This document shows positions 17,865 to 26,104 of a stretch of DNA of 64,000 bases, one piece after another. Where the stretch lies: the NCBI GenBank assembly GCA_002343075.1, contig DDRH01000003.1, positions 56,387 through 120,386 of the forward strand. Direction: 5' to 3'. A program made the translations under genes and the position numbers. Within the stretch, counting starts at the first letter, position 1; the number at the start of each line of letters is the position of its first letter. The DNA comes from Phycisphaerales bacterium UBA2421 (lineage in GTDB: Bacteria; Planctomycetota; Phycisphaerae; Tepidisphaerales; Tepidisphaeraceae). The notes under the pieces were generated by a model, which was not told the origin of the DNA, made no database searches, and saw only the letters and a list, made by a program, of their open reading frames with translations.

Positions 17865-19676
17865 CTACTCAGTGAATTGCAAGTCTTTCACTTCCACTTC
17901 CACCCGCCGCATGCCGTTCCATTCGTTGATCGTCGGCTCGATGGCTAAATCGACCCGGACGCCCGGCTTGAGGCGGTCGAGCAGGTCGGCACACCGCCAG
18001 GCGATGGCTTTCATTGTGGTGCCGTTCTGCTTTAGAAAAAGCTGCAAGTGCTGTCCATCTCTTCCAACCACCCTCGGCAGGCCGGCAAGCTCGACGCCTT
18101 TGCAGCACAGCACAGGTTTGCGGTTGCCCTGACCGAAGGGGCCGAGCCGGGCCAAGTCTTTCACGAGCGCCTCGTCGACCATCTTCAGTTCCGTCATGCC
18201 GTCAAGGTGCAGACGCGGCGTAAGTGCTTCGGGGGCAAGCACTTGCTTTGCGTGGCGGAGGAAGGCGGCGCGGAACACGTCCAGCTTCTCCCCGCGGAGC
18301 TTTAACCCCGCGGCCATTTCGTGCCCGCCGTGGGAGATCAGGTGTTCGGTGCAGCCATCGAGGGCACGGGCAAGGTGAAAGCCGCCGATCGACCGCCCAC
18401 TGCCCTGGCCTGTGCCATCTTCGTTGATCGCGATCATGATCGTGGGCTTATGAAACCGATCGACTATGCGCGACGCCACGATGCCGATGACCCCCGGGTG
18501 CCACCCTGCGGCGCCGAGCACGATTGCGTGATGCTCATCGCTGTCGAGGTTTAAGTCGTGCACTTGCTTCAATGCGGCATCGAGGATCGACTTCTCGGTC
18601 TGCTGGCGCAGCCGGTTTTGCTGTTCGAGATAGTCGGCGATTTCAGTCGCGCGGGCATCGTCTGCCGTCGTCAGCATTTCAACCGCGAGTTTGGCGTGAC
18701 CCATTCGCCCTGCCGCGTTCAGCCTTGGGGCGAGCAGGAAGCCGACATGAAAGCTATCCAGATCTTCGCCGGTGAGGTTGGCCGATTCGATGAGGGCGCG
18801 CAGGCCGGTGAGTCTTGATTTCTTCACGCTTCCCAAGCCAAACCGCGCCAAAACGCGGTTCTCACCGATCAGCGGGACGACATCTGCGATCGTTCCCAGC
18901 GCCGCCAGCGCCATCGCTTCGAGCAAGAACGCCCGAAATGGCTCCGAGACCTTTGCCGAGCCGCTGATTTCCTTGCCCACCGCCCAGGCAAGCTTGAACG
19001 CCACGCCTGCGCCGCAAATGTGCGGGTTGGGATAGGTCGATAAGCCGGGCAGGCGAGGATGAACGATAAAGTCGGAACGGGGGAGCAAGGGGGCTGCAGG
19101 GGGCGCGTTTTCGCCTGTCGCTGCGGTGGGTTCCGTCGGGGAGGTTTTCATTTCGTGGTGATCAGTCACCACCACATCGACGCCGCGGGATCGTGCGATT
19201 TCAACAGGCTCGATCGCCGTCACGCCACAATCGACGGTGATGATCAGCCGTGCCCCCTCGTCGCATAGTTGGGAGACAGCGTCGGCATTCAGACCGTAGC
19301 CTTCCTCAATGCGGTGGGGAACGTACGTTTCGCAGTTCCCGCCGAGGAGTTTGATCGCGTGAAACAAGATCGCGGCAGCGGTGATGCCATCAACGTCGTA
19401 GTCGCCGTAGATGACAATTTTCTCGTTACCCCCGATGGCCCTGGCGATGCGCGCCGCCGAGGGGGGCACGCCGGGCAGTAACTCTGGCTCGTGCAATAAC
19501 TTAAGTGAGGGAGAAAGGAAGTCGCGGCAGGCGGCTTCTTCGGTCACACCACGGTTGAGCAGAATCTGCGCGACAAGGGGGCTGGTCTTGAGGCGTTCGG
19601 CGAGCGCGACGGCCTGCTCGCGGGGTTCTGCGACGATCCATCGCCGATTCATACCAATGCCGCTCCGTCGTTGCAT
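17865..19676 (-). CDS. recJ: Single-stranded-DNA-specific exonuclease RecJ
   Basis: The 603-residue protein is a 5'-3' single-strand exonuclease used in recombination and mismatch or base-excision repair. DHH-family motifs are present: YGDYDVDG for metal binding, TVDCG, VVTDHHE, then the LNAAGRMG motif. The DHHA1 domain has SHGGHEMAAG, followed by the C-terminal OB-fold (LGPFGQGNRKPVL). A short Pro/Ala-rich insertion (residues about 183-200) follows the DHH motif. ATG 19676 is chosen because TATCAT ends exactly 7 bases upstream with no Shine-Dalgarno sequence; ATG 19652 is possible. Confidence 0.95.
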   Translation of the reverse strand: MQRRSGIGMNRRWIVAEPREQAVALAERLKTSPLVAQILLNRGVTEEAACRDFLSPSLKLLHEPELLPGVPPSAARIARAIGGNEKIVIYGDYDVDGITAAAILFHAIKLLGGNCETYVPHRIEEGYGLNADAVSQLCDEGARLIITVDCGVTAIEPVEIARSRGVDVVVTDHHEMKTSPTEPTAATGENAPPAAPLLPRSDFIVHPRLPGLSTYPNPHICGAGVAFKLAWAVGKEISGSAKVSEPFRAFLLEAMALAALGTIADVVPLIGENRVLARFGLGSVKKSRLTGLRALIESANLTGEDLDSFHVGFLLAPRLNAAGRMGHAKLAVEMLTTADDARATEIADYLEQQNRLRQQTEKSILDAALKQVHDLNLDSDEHHAIVLGAAGWHPGVIGIVASRIVDRFHKPTIMIAINEDGTGQGSGRSIGGFHLARALDGCTEHLISHGGHEMAAGLKLRGEKLDVFRAAFLRHAKQVLAPEALTPRLHLDGMTELKMVDEALVKDLARLGPFGQGNRKPVLCCKGVELAGLPRVVGRDGQHLQLFLKQNGTTMKAIAWRCADLLDRLKPGVRVDLAIEPTINEWNGMRRVEVEVKDLQFTE

Positions 19677-19683
19677 CAGCTCG

Positions 19684-19689
19684 ATGATA
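19684..19689 (-). promoter_or_regulatory. -10 element (TATCAT) 7 bases before recJ
   Basis: On the minus strand TATCAT (5 of 6 consensus) is followed by 7 bases and the recJ ATG. No Shine-Dalgarno sequence is present. Predicts a leaderless recJ transcript. The -35 region is poor. Confidence 0.5.
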
Positions 19690-19747
19690 TGCGGGCAATC
19701 GGGAAATAGAAGCGTGACATTCTCGAACTAACCAGCACGGTGCCGCC

Positions 19748-19768
19748 GCTGTCAGTTAGCTGACGGCG
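19748..19768. promoter_or_regulatory. Inverted repeat upstream of the small lipoprotein gene
   Basis: GTCAG-TTAG-CTGAC is a 5-base perfect inverted repeat extended by a GC-rich flank. It lies just before a -10-like TAGAAT (about 19771-19776) and 45 bases before the lipoprotein start. It could be an operator for either divergent gene (recJ or the lipoprotein). Weak evidence. Confidence 0.3.
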
Positions 19769-19810
19769 CGTAGAATCGTCAATATCGGGGTAAAAAGGAG
19801 TGATGGTCAG

Positions 19811-20023
19811 ATGAAACGAATGATGATTGTTGGGCTGCTATTGGCCGCCGCGGGGATTTCGGGTTGTATTGCGGTCGGCGGGTCGGACCGAATCGAGGCG
19901 CGCGAGCCGACGATCGGTCGACAACTGCAGGACTTGAAAGTCGCCCGAGACACCGGAGCCATGACCGCCGAGGAGTATGACCGCACGAGGCAGGCTATCC
20001 TGGCATCCGTCGAGCACAGATAG
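19811..20023 (+). CDS. Small lipoprotein with SHOCT-like C-terminus
   Basis: The 70-residue product has a signal ending in lipobox GISGC, so the mature protein is about 52 residues and lipid-anchored. The C-terminal half (LQDLKVARDTGAMTAEEYDR) matches the SHOCT pattern, a short oligomerisation helix pair often at protein ends. AAAAGGAG is 11 bases upstream of the ATG; a closer ATG at 19802 runs into a stop after three codons. Function unknown. Confidence 0.75.
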   Translation: MKRMMIVGLLLAAAGISGCIAVGGSDRIEAREPTIGRQLQDLKVARDTGAMTAEEYDRTRQAILASVEHR

Positions 20024-20108
20024 GTCGCGCTCAGCAGTGCCGATGGCCGATTCGCAACTGCCGACGACGAATGATCAGCTTCGGCTTCCACACCGGGCCT
20101 CGCAAGCC

Positions 20109-20114
20109 TATACT
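20109..20114 (+). promoter_or_regulatory. -10 element (TATACT) 7 bases before ATG 20122
   Basis: TATACT is followed by 7 bases and ATG 20122. A weak -35 (TTCCAC, 20086-20091) lies 17 bases upstream. No Shine-Dalgarno sequence. This selects 20122 as the start over 20071 and predicts a leaderless mRNA. Confidence 0.5.
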
Positions 20115-20121
20115 GCCCGGC

Positions 20122-20388
20122 ATGGACGTTGCCATTCGCGAGCAGTTAAAGCCCGGTGTGAAGGTGAAGGTTACGCAGCAAATCGCCGCGCGGCACTATG
20201 CATGGCCCACCGAAGTTTCCGGCACAATCGTCGAGTTTAAGCAGCAGGAAACCGGGAGTTGGTATGCGCACAGCAAGGACGACCGCCTGTGGCTCGATCG
20301 CCTGGTGCTCCGCCTGCCCGACGGTGAGGTGACGACCCTCAACCTGGACGACTACACCCACATCGAAGTCGAGAATGCAAAGGATTGA
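20122..20388 (+). CDS. Small conserved-looking protein of unknown function
   Basis: The 88-residue soluble product has a beta-rich pattern (KVKVTQQIAARHYAWPTEVS, then GTIVEFKQQETGSWY and LDRLVLRLPDGEVTTLNLDD). This would fit a small SH3- or KOW-like barrel, but I do not recognise the family. The start is set by the TATACT-7-ATG arrangement. Its stop overlaps a TTG start of the next small gene (TTGA), suggesting a two-gene unit. Confidence 0.6.
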   Translation: MDVAIREQLKPGVKVKVTQQIAARHYAWPTEVSGTIVEFKQQETGSWYAHSKDDRLWLDRLVLRLPDGEVTTLNLDDYTHIEVENAKD

Positions 20389-20675
20389 GAAGATTGTCGG
20401 TACCTGACCCACCGCCACAACGGCAGTCGCAACAATCGGTGCAGCTTCCGATGGTGGGCGCGTGGAAGGTCAGCGTGCATGCCACCCGGGCGTTTACCAT
20501 CCACTCTGATTTGTATTATGAGCTTCACATCGAACGGATCGATGCCCCGGGGCACCTGTTAAGTGTGCGAATGCCGCAGCATGCGATGCCCCATCCGCCG
20601 GTTGCCGGAGATGTCTTGGAAATCACGTTTCTGATGGGGCAAATCACCAGTGCAAGAAAGCTCGATGAAACGTAG
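20385..20675 (+). CDS. Small protein of unknown function
   Basis: The 96-residue product has a Pro/Gln-rich N-terminus and then a compact beta-rich region (VGAWKVSVHATRAF, YYELHIERIDAPGHLLSVRM, GDVLEITFLMGQITSARKL) that resembles an OB-like or other small barrel. TTG 20385 overlaps the previous stop as TTGA with AAAGGA just upstream. ATG 20451 would give a 74-residue form holding all the structured part. Coding status is supported by context and composition only. Confidence 0.5.
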   Translation: MRRLSVPDPPPQRQSQQSVQLPMVGAWKVSVHATRAFTIHSDLYYELHIERIDAPGHLLSVRMPQHAMPHPPVAGDVLEITFLMGQITSARKLDET

Positions 20676-20702
20676 CTAGACGGCTGCAGCATCGGCGAGA
20701 AT

Positions 20703-20730
20703 TTGCCTCCATTCCAACCGCGGATACACT
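20703..20730 (+). promoter_or_regulatory. Promoter for the DUF6677-like gene
   Basis: TTGCCT (20703-20708), a 16-base spacer and TACACT (20725-20730) precede ATG 20743 by 12 bases, leaving a predicted leader of about 5 bases. No Shine-Dalgarno sequence. Confidence 0.4.
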
Positions 20731-20742
20731 CCCACGCCTCAC

Positions 20743-21357
20743 ATGGCCAACCGTTCGATTCTTTCTGCGCCTCCCCTTGTTGCGATAGCCGGGTGGCTTC
20801 TGCCCGGCGCGGGATATTTTCTGATCGGGCAGACGGCACGCGCAGTCGTGGTGGGTGCGGCGGTGCTGACAATGTTTGTTGCAGGGATCCTCATCGCCGG
20901 AATTCGAGTAATCGACGTCCCGGGCTATGACAACCTCGGATTTGAAGTGCGGCTGCGCTCCGCGGCGATGGTGCAGGCCCCCGGACAGTATGCTGGCCAA
21001 AAACTCGATTGGACCGATCCGGGTTTTTATCAGGGCGATCGCGCGCTCACCTCCCGCCCGCTGGCTGAGATAGTTAACAAGCCGTGGTATGTCGGGCAGG
21101 TGTTGACCGGCCCGGTGTGCCTGCTGGCGTCGAAACTTTCGCTCCACGCTGCCCAGCCTGCCGACATTCAGGCGGCGCGGGCGAGCCGTGTTCCCCCGCA
21201 GCCGGGTGTGGCTGCGTCTCATGCGCGGGTGGCTGAAATCGGCTCGCTTTATACTGCCATCGCCGGCATGCTTAATCTGCTCGCGATCATCGATGCCGCG
21301 AGCCGCGCCAGTGGCGAAGAAGAATCGACCGGCCGGGCCAAGGCGGCGACCGCGTGA
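20743..21357 (+). CDS. Membrane protein, DUF6677-like
   Basis: The 204-residue product begins with two closely spaced membrane helices (LVAIAGWLLPGAGYFLIG, then AVVVGAAVLTMFVAGILIAG). An extracytoplasmic region and one or two further helices (VLTGPVCLLASKL, GMLNLLAIIDAA) follow. The PGAGYF segment after the first helix resembles a family of planctomycete membrane proteins I recall as DUF6677; that label is tentative. It is followed by a small membrane protein with overlapping stop and start, so the two may form a complex. Confidence 0.6.
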   Translation: MANRSILSAPPLVAIAGWLLPGAGYFLIGQTARAVVVGAAVLTMFVAGILIAGIRVIDVPGYDNLGFEVRLRSAAMVQAPGQYAGQKLDWTDPGFYQGDRALTSRPLAEIVNKPWYVGQVLTGPVCLLASKLSLHAAQPADIQAARASRVPPQPGVAASHARVAEIGSLYTAIAGMLNLLAIIDAASRASGEEESTGRAKAATA

Positions 21358-21602
21358 TGTTTACGACGCCCATTCTCGCCTGGACGCCCTTCGTCAACCC
21401 GCTGCCCGTGTGGGATTACTGGATGCTGCTCCTGTTGCCGATGGTCGGCCTGTTTTCCATCGCGTACAAAAGCATCAAATGTGGCACGATGGAAGAAGTG
21501 CCCCGGCAGGCGCTGCACATATTCGTCTTATGCCTGCTGGGCATGGCGGCAGCGGCGGGACTTCTGTGGGGGCTGGTGCGCGTGCGAGAGTGGATGGTGT
21601 GA
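21357..21602 (+). CDS. Small two-helix membrane protein
   Basis: The 81-residue product has two membrane helices (YWMLLLLPMVGLFSIAY and IFVLCLLGMAAAAGLLWGLV) separated by a short basic and acidic loop. ATG 21357 overlaps the upstream stop as TGATG; a GTG at 21354 is one codon earlier. Tight coupling with the DUF6677-like gene suggests a shared role. The family is not recognised. Confidence 0.7.
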   Translation: MFTTPILAWTPFVNPLPVWDYWMLLLLPMVGLFSIAYKSIKCGTMEEVPRQALHIFVLCLLGMAAAAGLLWGLVRVREWMV

Positions 21603-21632
21603 CACCGACTGTTTCGCAGGCCGACCCGTCAT

Positions 21633-23342
21633 TTATCGGCGTTTTCGGATGCTCTGGAGCACATCGATCCCCAGCAGCTTGCACGTCGCGAAGTAAACGC
21701 CCCCGCCGACCGCGGTCAGGGTCGCCAGTTGCAACGCCCAGGAAAGTTTACTCTCCGACCCCGAATAAATCGGAGATGCCATCACAGCGAGGCAAGCGCC
21801 TGTCATCACGATTGTCGCGATCAACATCTTCAGGATGTTCGGCGCGATCAGCCCAAGCCCGATGCCGCCTGTCCTGCGGTTGAGAATCCAGAGCATGGCA
21901 AGCGACTGAATGGTAAAGCTCACCAGCGTCCCGACTGCCATCCCGCTTTCGCCGAGAGATGTAAAGACTAGCGGCAGTTCGATAATCAGGTTGAGCAAGA
22001 GGTTGATCGCAACCCATTTCAAGGGTGTAGCGGCATCGTGCAATGCGTAATACGCGCGATTCACAATCTGCAGAAGGCTGAACGCCCAGATGGCGCAGGC
22101 GTAAATTGCCGTTGAAAGTGCCACCCATTCCGCATCGGACGCGGTGAACTGGCCATGTTGAAAGAGCAACCGCGCCGCCGGGAGCGCCACCAGCGCCATT
22201 CCGGCACTGGCGGGCAGGCCGATGAACATCGCAGACTCGACGCCACGCCGGAGCACGCTGCGAAATGAATCGCTGGCGGCGACGCGATGGATGTCGCCCG
22301 AGGCTTCACCAGCGAGTTTTGGAAAAATGGCGGTTGCCAGGGCGATGGCGAACACGCCCAGCGGAAACTGATACATGAACTGCGCCAAATCCAACCGCGC
22401 CGCGGCACCTTCGACCATGGGCAGATCGATCGAATGGCCGAAGGGAGCCATCTTCGTCGCGCCGGGCGCGCGGGCGAGCATGATCGCCAGACCCTTGTCC
22501 ATCAAGACCCCGATCTGCAGCACCGCCGCGCCCATGGCGACCGGCCCAGTGAGCGCCAGCATTCGCCGGACCGACGGCGTCCAGATATTGATGAACAACC
22601 GAAACCGAAACCCCGCAGCGCGCAGGCTCGGCAGGAGCATGACCACCTGCATTGCCCCGCTGACCAGCACACTCCAACTCAGCCAGCGGACGGCCGATGT
22701 CTGTCCCGCTTCGGTCGTGAGATCAAACATGCCCGCCGCAAGGATCATTGCCGCGATGAGGCAAACATTGAGCACGATACTTGTCGCCGCGGCCGCCGCG
22801 AAGCGGTTGTGAACCTGCAAGATGGCGCTCAGAAATGCCGCTCCGCACACCAGGAGCACATAGGGGAGCATGATCATCGCCAGCTTGACCGTGAGCAGGT
22901 GGTCGGGCCGCAGCGGGGCAAACCACACCAGTGCCAGCAGCACACCTTCCGACACAATTGTGAGTGCAACGAGAATTGAGACGAGAAGGTTGACACTTGC
23001 CGAGGCAAAATCGGCGGCTTCCGGCGTGCTGCTCTGCGCCGGCCCGGCAGGCGATGCGCCACCCGTCCGTCCGGCTTGTTCGCGCTTGATTGCCTGCGCG
23101 TAGAGTGGAATGAATGCCGCCGAGAGTGCTCCTTCGCCAAAGAGCTTGCGGAAGAGATTGGGGATCGTGAACGCGACCTTCCACGCCGCCCAGATCGCGT
23201 TCGCGCCGAAAAAATAGGCCCCGACCATCTCGCGCGCGAGGCCCACAATCCGGCTGGCAAATGTAATGATGCCGATCAGGCGAGCGTGAGAGATAAAGTG
23301 CTTTTCTTGAGAGTCCATTCTCAAACCAGTGGAACCTGTCAC
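21633..23342 (-). CDS. murJ: Lipid II flippase MurJ
   Basis: The 569-residue polytopic protein has the MurJ/MviN N-terminal signature: FASRIVGLAREMVGAYFFGA, then FTIPNLFRKLFGEGALSAAF and about 14 helices. It flips lipid II across the membrane for peptidoglycan synthesis and complements the RodA/PBP2 pair earlier in the window. GTG 23342 overlaps the ThiE stop as GTGA, suggesting coupling; ATG 23318 (561 residues) matches the usual N-terminus better. A charged and Pro-rich insertion (EQAGRTGGASPAGPAQ) lies after the third helix. Confidence 0.93.
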   Translation of the reverse strand: MTGSTGLRMDSQEKHFISHARLIGIITFASRIVGLAREMVGAYFFGANAIWAAWKVAFTIPNLFRKLFGEGALSAAFIPLYAQAIKREQAGRTGGASPAGPAQSSTPEAADFASASVNLLVSILVALTIVSEGVLLALVWFAPLRPDHLLTVKLAMIMLPYVLLVCGAAFLSAILQVHNRFAAAAATSIVLNVCLIAAMILAAGMFDLTTEAGQTSAVRWLSWSVLVSGAMQVVMLLPSLRAAGFRFRLFINIWTPSVRRMLALTGPVAMGAAVLQIGVLMDKGLAIMLARAPGATKMAPFGHSIDLPMVEGAAARLDLAQFMYQFPLGVFAIALATAIFPKLAGEASGDIHRVAASDSFRSVLRRGVESAMFIGLPASAGMALVALPAARLLFQHGQFTASDAEWVALSTAIYACAIWAFSLLQIVNRAYYALHDAATPLKWVAINLLLNLIIELPLVFTSLGESGMAVGTLVSFTIQSLAMLWILNRRTGGIGLGLIAPNILKMLIATIVMTGACLAVMASPIYSGSESKLSWALQLATLTAVGGGVYFATCKLLGIDVLQSIRKRR

Positions 23343-24496
23343 GGCGAAGAAGAGAGGCCGGATTTTTCTCCCCGATTGGACCCCGCCGACGCGTCACTGC
23401 GACTTGCCTGCGGTGCACCAGCGACTGACGTGTTTGCCATTGCCAGTTGTCCCGGCGGATGGCTGGCCCGGGAAGAAATCAAGGTCATAAACTCCGCCGC
23501 GGTCGCGCGGGGGTCGGGTTGCGATATCACGGCCGAACTGACCGCCAGCGAGCGCACGCCAGTTGCCAGCACCTCCGCGGCATTGTCGAGGGTGATGCCG
23601 GCGATCGCTACGGTCGGAATGTTCACAGTCGCCGCAGCGGCACGGGCGTAGAGCAGGCCGGGGAGGATGTCGCGCGGCTTGGTCTGCGACGGAAACACTG
23701 GGCCGACGCCGATGTAGTCAGCCCCATCGAGCACCGCGGCGCGGGCTTGCTCGATTGAGTGCGTGCTCAGGCCGACAATCAGGTGATCACCGACGATCTT
23801 TCGTACCTCCGCGCAAGCCAGATCGCCCTGACCCACATGGACTCCGTCGGCACCTGCCAGCAGGGCGATGTCGGGGCGATCATTCACTATGCAAAGCGCG
23901 TCGTAGCGTGCGCAAAGCGCCGCAAGTAAACGGCTCCGTTGGAGCAGTTCGCCGCTCTCCAGTTCTTTCTCACGGAGTTGAATGCAGGTTGCGCCGCCTT
24001 GCAGTGCAAGCTCTGCGGTTTCGAGCCAGGGTCGCCTGCAGAGCGATTCCGTGACGAGCACATACAAACGGACTGAATCAAACCGACCCGGACGAAGTGT
24101 GCGGGCGAGGCGCAATTCGAGGTCGTATGACTGATATCGAATCAACTCAACCTCGCGCGCGGCGACGGCGTCGATGGTCTTCAGGCACTCTTCGATTGCG
24201 CGCAGCGCTTCCTGCACCCTTTTCCCCGCAGCGGTCACGATCTCGGCCAGGCCGGCGCGCGATAGCTCGGCGGGAGTCTTGTTGTCTGTGCCGACATCGC
24301 CGGGCGTGTTGCGGTGGTGAAGGGCATCGCGCATCACACGTTGCACCGCCTGGCGCAGCGCGTGGCGCATCTGCTTTAGCTCGGCGGACCATTTGTCGTG
24401 ATTCAGAACAAACCGTACATAGTCTTCCCAGACGCGTAACCCTTCGCGGGCGCGATTCAGGTTGGCATCGAGGATGCGCAGTGTGGCAAAAGACAT
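23339..24496 (-). CDS. thiE: ThiD2-ThiE fusion, thiamine phosphate synthase
   Basis: The 385-residue protein joins two parts. Residues 1 to about 165 match the ThiD2-type domain (RILDANLNRAREGLRVWEDY, RFVLN). Residues 175-350 are a ThiE barrel (IQLREKE, VNDRPDIALLAGADGVHVGQ, GLSTHS, YIGVGPVFPSQTK, VAIAGIT). ThiE condenses hydroxymethylpyrimidine pyrophosphate with thiazole phosphate. ThiD2-ThiE fusions are known in several phyla. The Ser/Ala-rich tail of about 40 residues is disordered. ATG 24496 is used because longer forms would run into the divergent methyltransferase gene. Confidence 0.9.
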   Translation of the reverse strand: MSFATLRILDANLNRAREGLRVWEDYVRFVLNHDKWSAELKQMRHALRQAVQRVMRDALHHRNTPGDVGTDNKTPAELSRAGLAEIVTAAGKRVQEALRAIEECLKTIDAVAAREVELIRYQSYDLELRLARTLRPGRFDSVRLYVLVTESLCRRPWLETAELALQGGATCIQLREKELESGELLQRSRLLAALCARYDALCIVNDRPDIALLAGADGVHVGQGDLACAEVRKIVGDHLIVGLSTHSIEQARAAVLDGADYIGVGPVFPSQTKPRDILPGLLYARAAAATVNIPTVAIAGITLDNAAEVLATGVRSLAVSSAVISQPDPRATAAEFMTLISSRASHPPGQLAMANTSVAGAPQASRSDASAGSNRGEKSGLSSSP

Positions 24497-24535
24497 GCAA
24501 ATTCTCGGCTCAATCGTAACGGAAAGCTGGCATTC

Positions 24536-24564
24536 TGGACACGCGCGCGCCGACGCGCTACACT
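24536..24564 (+). promoter_or_regulatory. Promoter of the DNA methyltransferase gene, leaderless
   Basis: TGGACA (24536-24541), exactly 17 bases, and TACACT (24559-24564) are followed by 7 bases and ATG 24572. The spacer is almost pure CG repeats. No Shine-Dalgarno sequence is present, so the transcript probably starts at or next to the ATG. Confidence 0.6.
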
Positions 24565-24571
24565 GCGCGCC

Positions 24572-25624
24572 ATGCTGGAACTGGATCAGATTCACAGAGG
24601 GGATTCGATCAAGCTATTGAACAAGGCCGAACCGGCGTGGGTCGATCTTTGCTTCGCCGACCCACCTTTCAACATTGGTTATCGCTATCACAATTACAAC
24701 GACCGCAAAGATGTGAATGAGTATCTCGACTTCAGCCGGCAATGGATGTCGGCGGTGCATCGCGCGCTCAAGCCAACGGGCAGTTTTTACCTCGCGATCG
24801 GTGACGAGTTTGCTGCCGACCTGTGCGTGATCGCACGGCGGGAGCTTGGGTTTACCATGCGCAACTGGATCATCTGGCACTACACGTTCGGCCAGCAGAC
24901 GAAGAAGAAGTTTGCGCTGAGCCATACCCATATCCTGTACTTTACGAAGGAAAAGCCGCAAGACGGCATGGGCAACATCACCTTCAACCCAGATGCTGTG
25001 CGCGTGGCCAGCGCGCGGCAAACCCAGTACGCCGACGCACGAGCCAACCCCAAGGGCAAACTGCCCGACGACGTGTGGATCCTCCGTCCGCAGGAAGCGC
25101 CTTATGTCGAATCGAGTTACAACGAGGTCCCTAAAGAAGGGCTGGAGACATCTTCGCTTCAATTTTTTGACGCCAACTCGGATACCTGGTTTATCAGCCG
25201 GGTTTGCGGGACATTTCGCGAACGCGAAGGGTGGCACGGCTGCCAGATGCCTATCGGCGTGCTCGATCGCATCATTAAGGCCAGTAGCAACCCCGGAGAT
25301 GTGGTTTTTGACCCGTTCAACGGCAGCGGGACGACGGCGGTGTCGGCGGCATTGTTGAATCGGCGGTATGTCGGGATCGACCAGTCCGCGGAGTATGTAA
25401 AATTTGCCAAGTCGCGGCTGCAGCATGCTTTGCGCGCCCGAGAACGGGGCAAGGATGCCGAGGCAGTTGTTACCGATGCGGCCCGCGGCAGCAGAAGGCT
25501 CACCGAGACCGATGCGCTCGGCCGGGCGCGCGCGCCCCGGGTGCGAGGCGGGCGGGAGTCACTGCCGGTCTTGCTTTCATCGAGCGTCAGGGCCTCCCGA
25601 GTCGATACACCCGTCACAGGCTGA
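24572..25624 (+). CDS. Solitary beta-class DNA methyltransferase (N6-adenine or N4-cytosine)
   Basis: The 350-residue product has motif IV DPPFN at residues 30-34 near the N-terminus and motif I DPFNGSGTT at residues 247-255 near the C-terminus. This order (catalytic motif first) defines beta-class amino methyltransferases such as CcrM and HinfI. DPPF favours N6-adenine, but N4-cytosine is not excluded. No restriction endonuclease gene is adjacent, so it is a solitary enzyme that may act in epigenetic control or replication timing. The last 60 residues are basic and low-complexity. Target site unknown. Confidence 0.9.
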   Translation: MLELDQIHRGDSIKLLNKAEPAWVDLCFADPPFNIGYRYHNYNDRKDVNEYLDFSRQWMSAVHRALKPTGSFYLAIGDEFAADLCVIARRELGFTMRNWIIWHYTFGQQTKKKFALSHTHILYFTKEKPQDGMGNITFNPDAVRVASARQTQYADARANPKGKLPDDVWILRPQEAPYVESSYNEVPKEGLETSSLQFFDANSDTWFISRVCGTFREREGWHGCQMPIGVLDRIIKASSNPGDVVFDPFNGSGTTAVSAALLNRRYVGIDQSAEYVKFAKSRLQHALRARERGKDAEAVVTDAARGSRRLTETDALGRARAPRVRGGRESLPVLLSSSVRASRVDTPVTG

Positions 25625-25743
25625 CGCAATTCCAAGCCCAACCGACGCAGGAAACGACCGGAATTCGTGCGCTGCGCTCATTCGTGGCGCAAACTCCCTT
25701 CACGTTGGGTCGTTGTAATCCATGTCAGAGGGATCTTGTGCCG

Positions 25744-26043
25744 ATGCGCTTGCGCCGTTCAAAAGCTGGGGTGATTGGCTTCGCGGTGCTCGGGATTCAC
25801 GGCTCCGTTTCAATGGCGTCGATTGAGCCGGCGCCGGCGAGCGAGCCGTGGCTTCCGACACCGCCGTGGATCACACCCACGCCGCCGGTACCACTTGCAC
25901 CCTCTCCCATGCGTGACAGGCAAGCGGAGCCGATTCCACTTCCCCCTGCCGCATTTGCAGCGGCGGCACCGGCATTACTCGCGGCGATCATAGCTCGACT
26001 CTCAATCAGAAAGCCTCGCGTCAGGGCGCGTCGCAGGCGATAG
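25744..26043 (+). CDS. Small proline-rich exported protein with VPLPPA/CTERM-like tail
   Basis: The 99-residue product has a basic N-terminus and hydrophobic segment ending near SVSMAS, consistent with a signal peptide. A proline-rich middle (WLPTPPWITPTPPVP) follows. The C-terminus has PLPPAAF, then a short Ala/Leu/Ile membrane segment, then a highly basic end (RVRARRRR). A short motif, a helix and an Arg cluster make the architecture of PEP-CTERM-like sorting signals, here in a PLPPA variant. AGAGGGA precedes both GTG 25738 and ATG 25744. It could also be a non-coding run, as composition is biased. Confidence 0.5.
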   Translation: MRLRRSKAGVIGFAVLGIHGSVSMASIEPAPASEPWLPTPPWITPTPPVPLAPSPMRDRQAEPIPLPPAAFAAAAPALLAAIIARLSIRKPRVRARRRR

Positions 26044-26104
26044 CGCGGCAGGTTCGAGGAGCGCTTTGCTTTCATTGTCTGCGCAATGATGATAGCGCGC
26101 GCGA

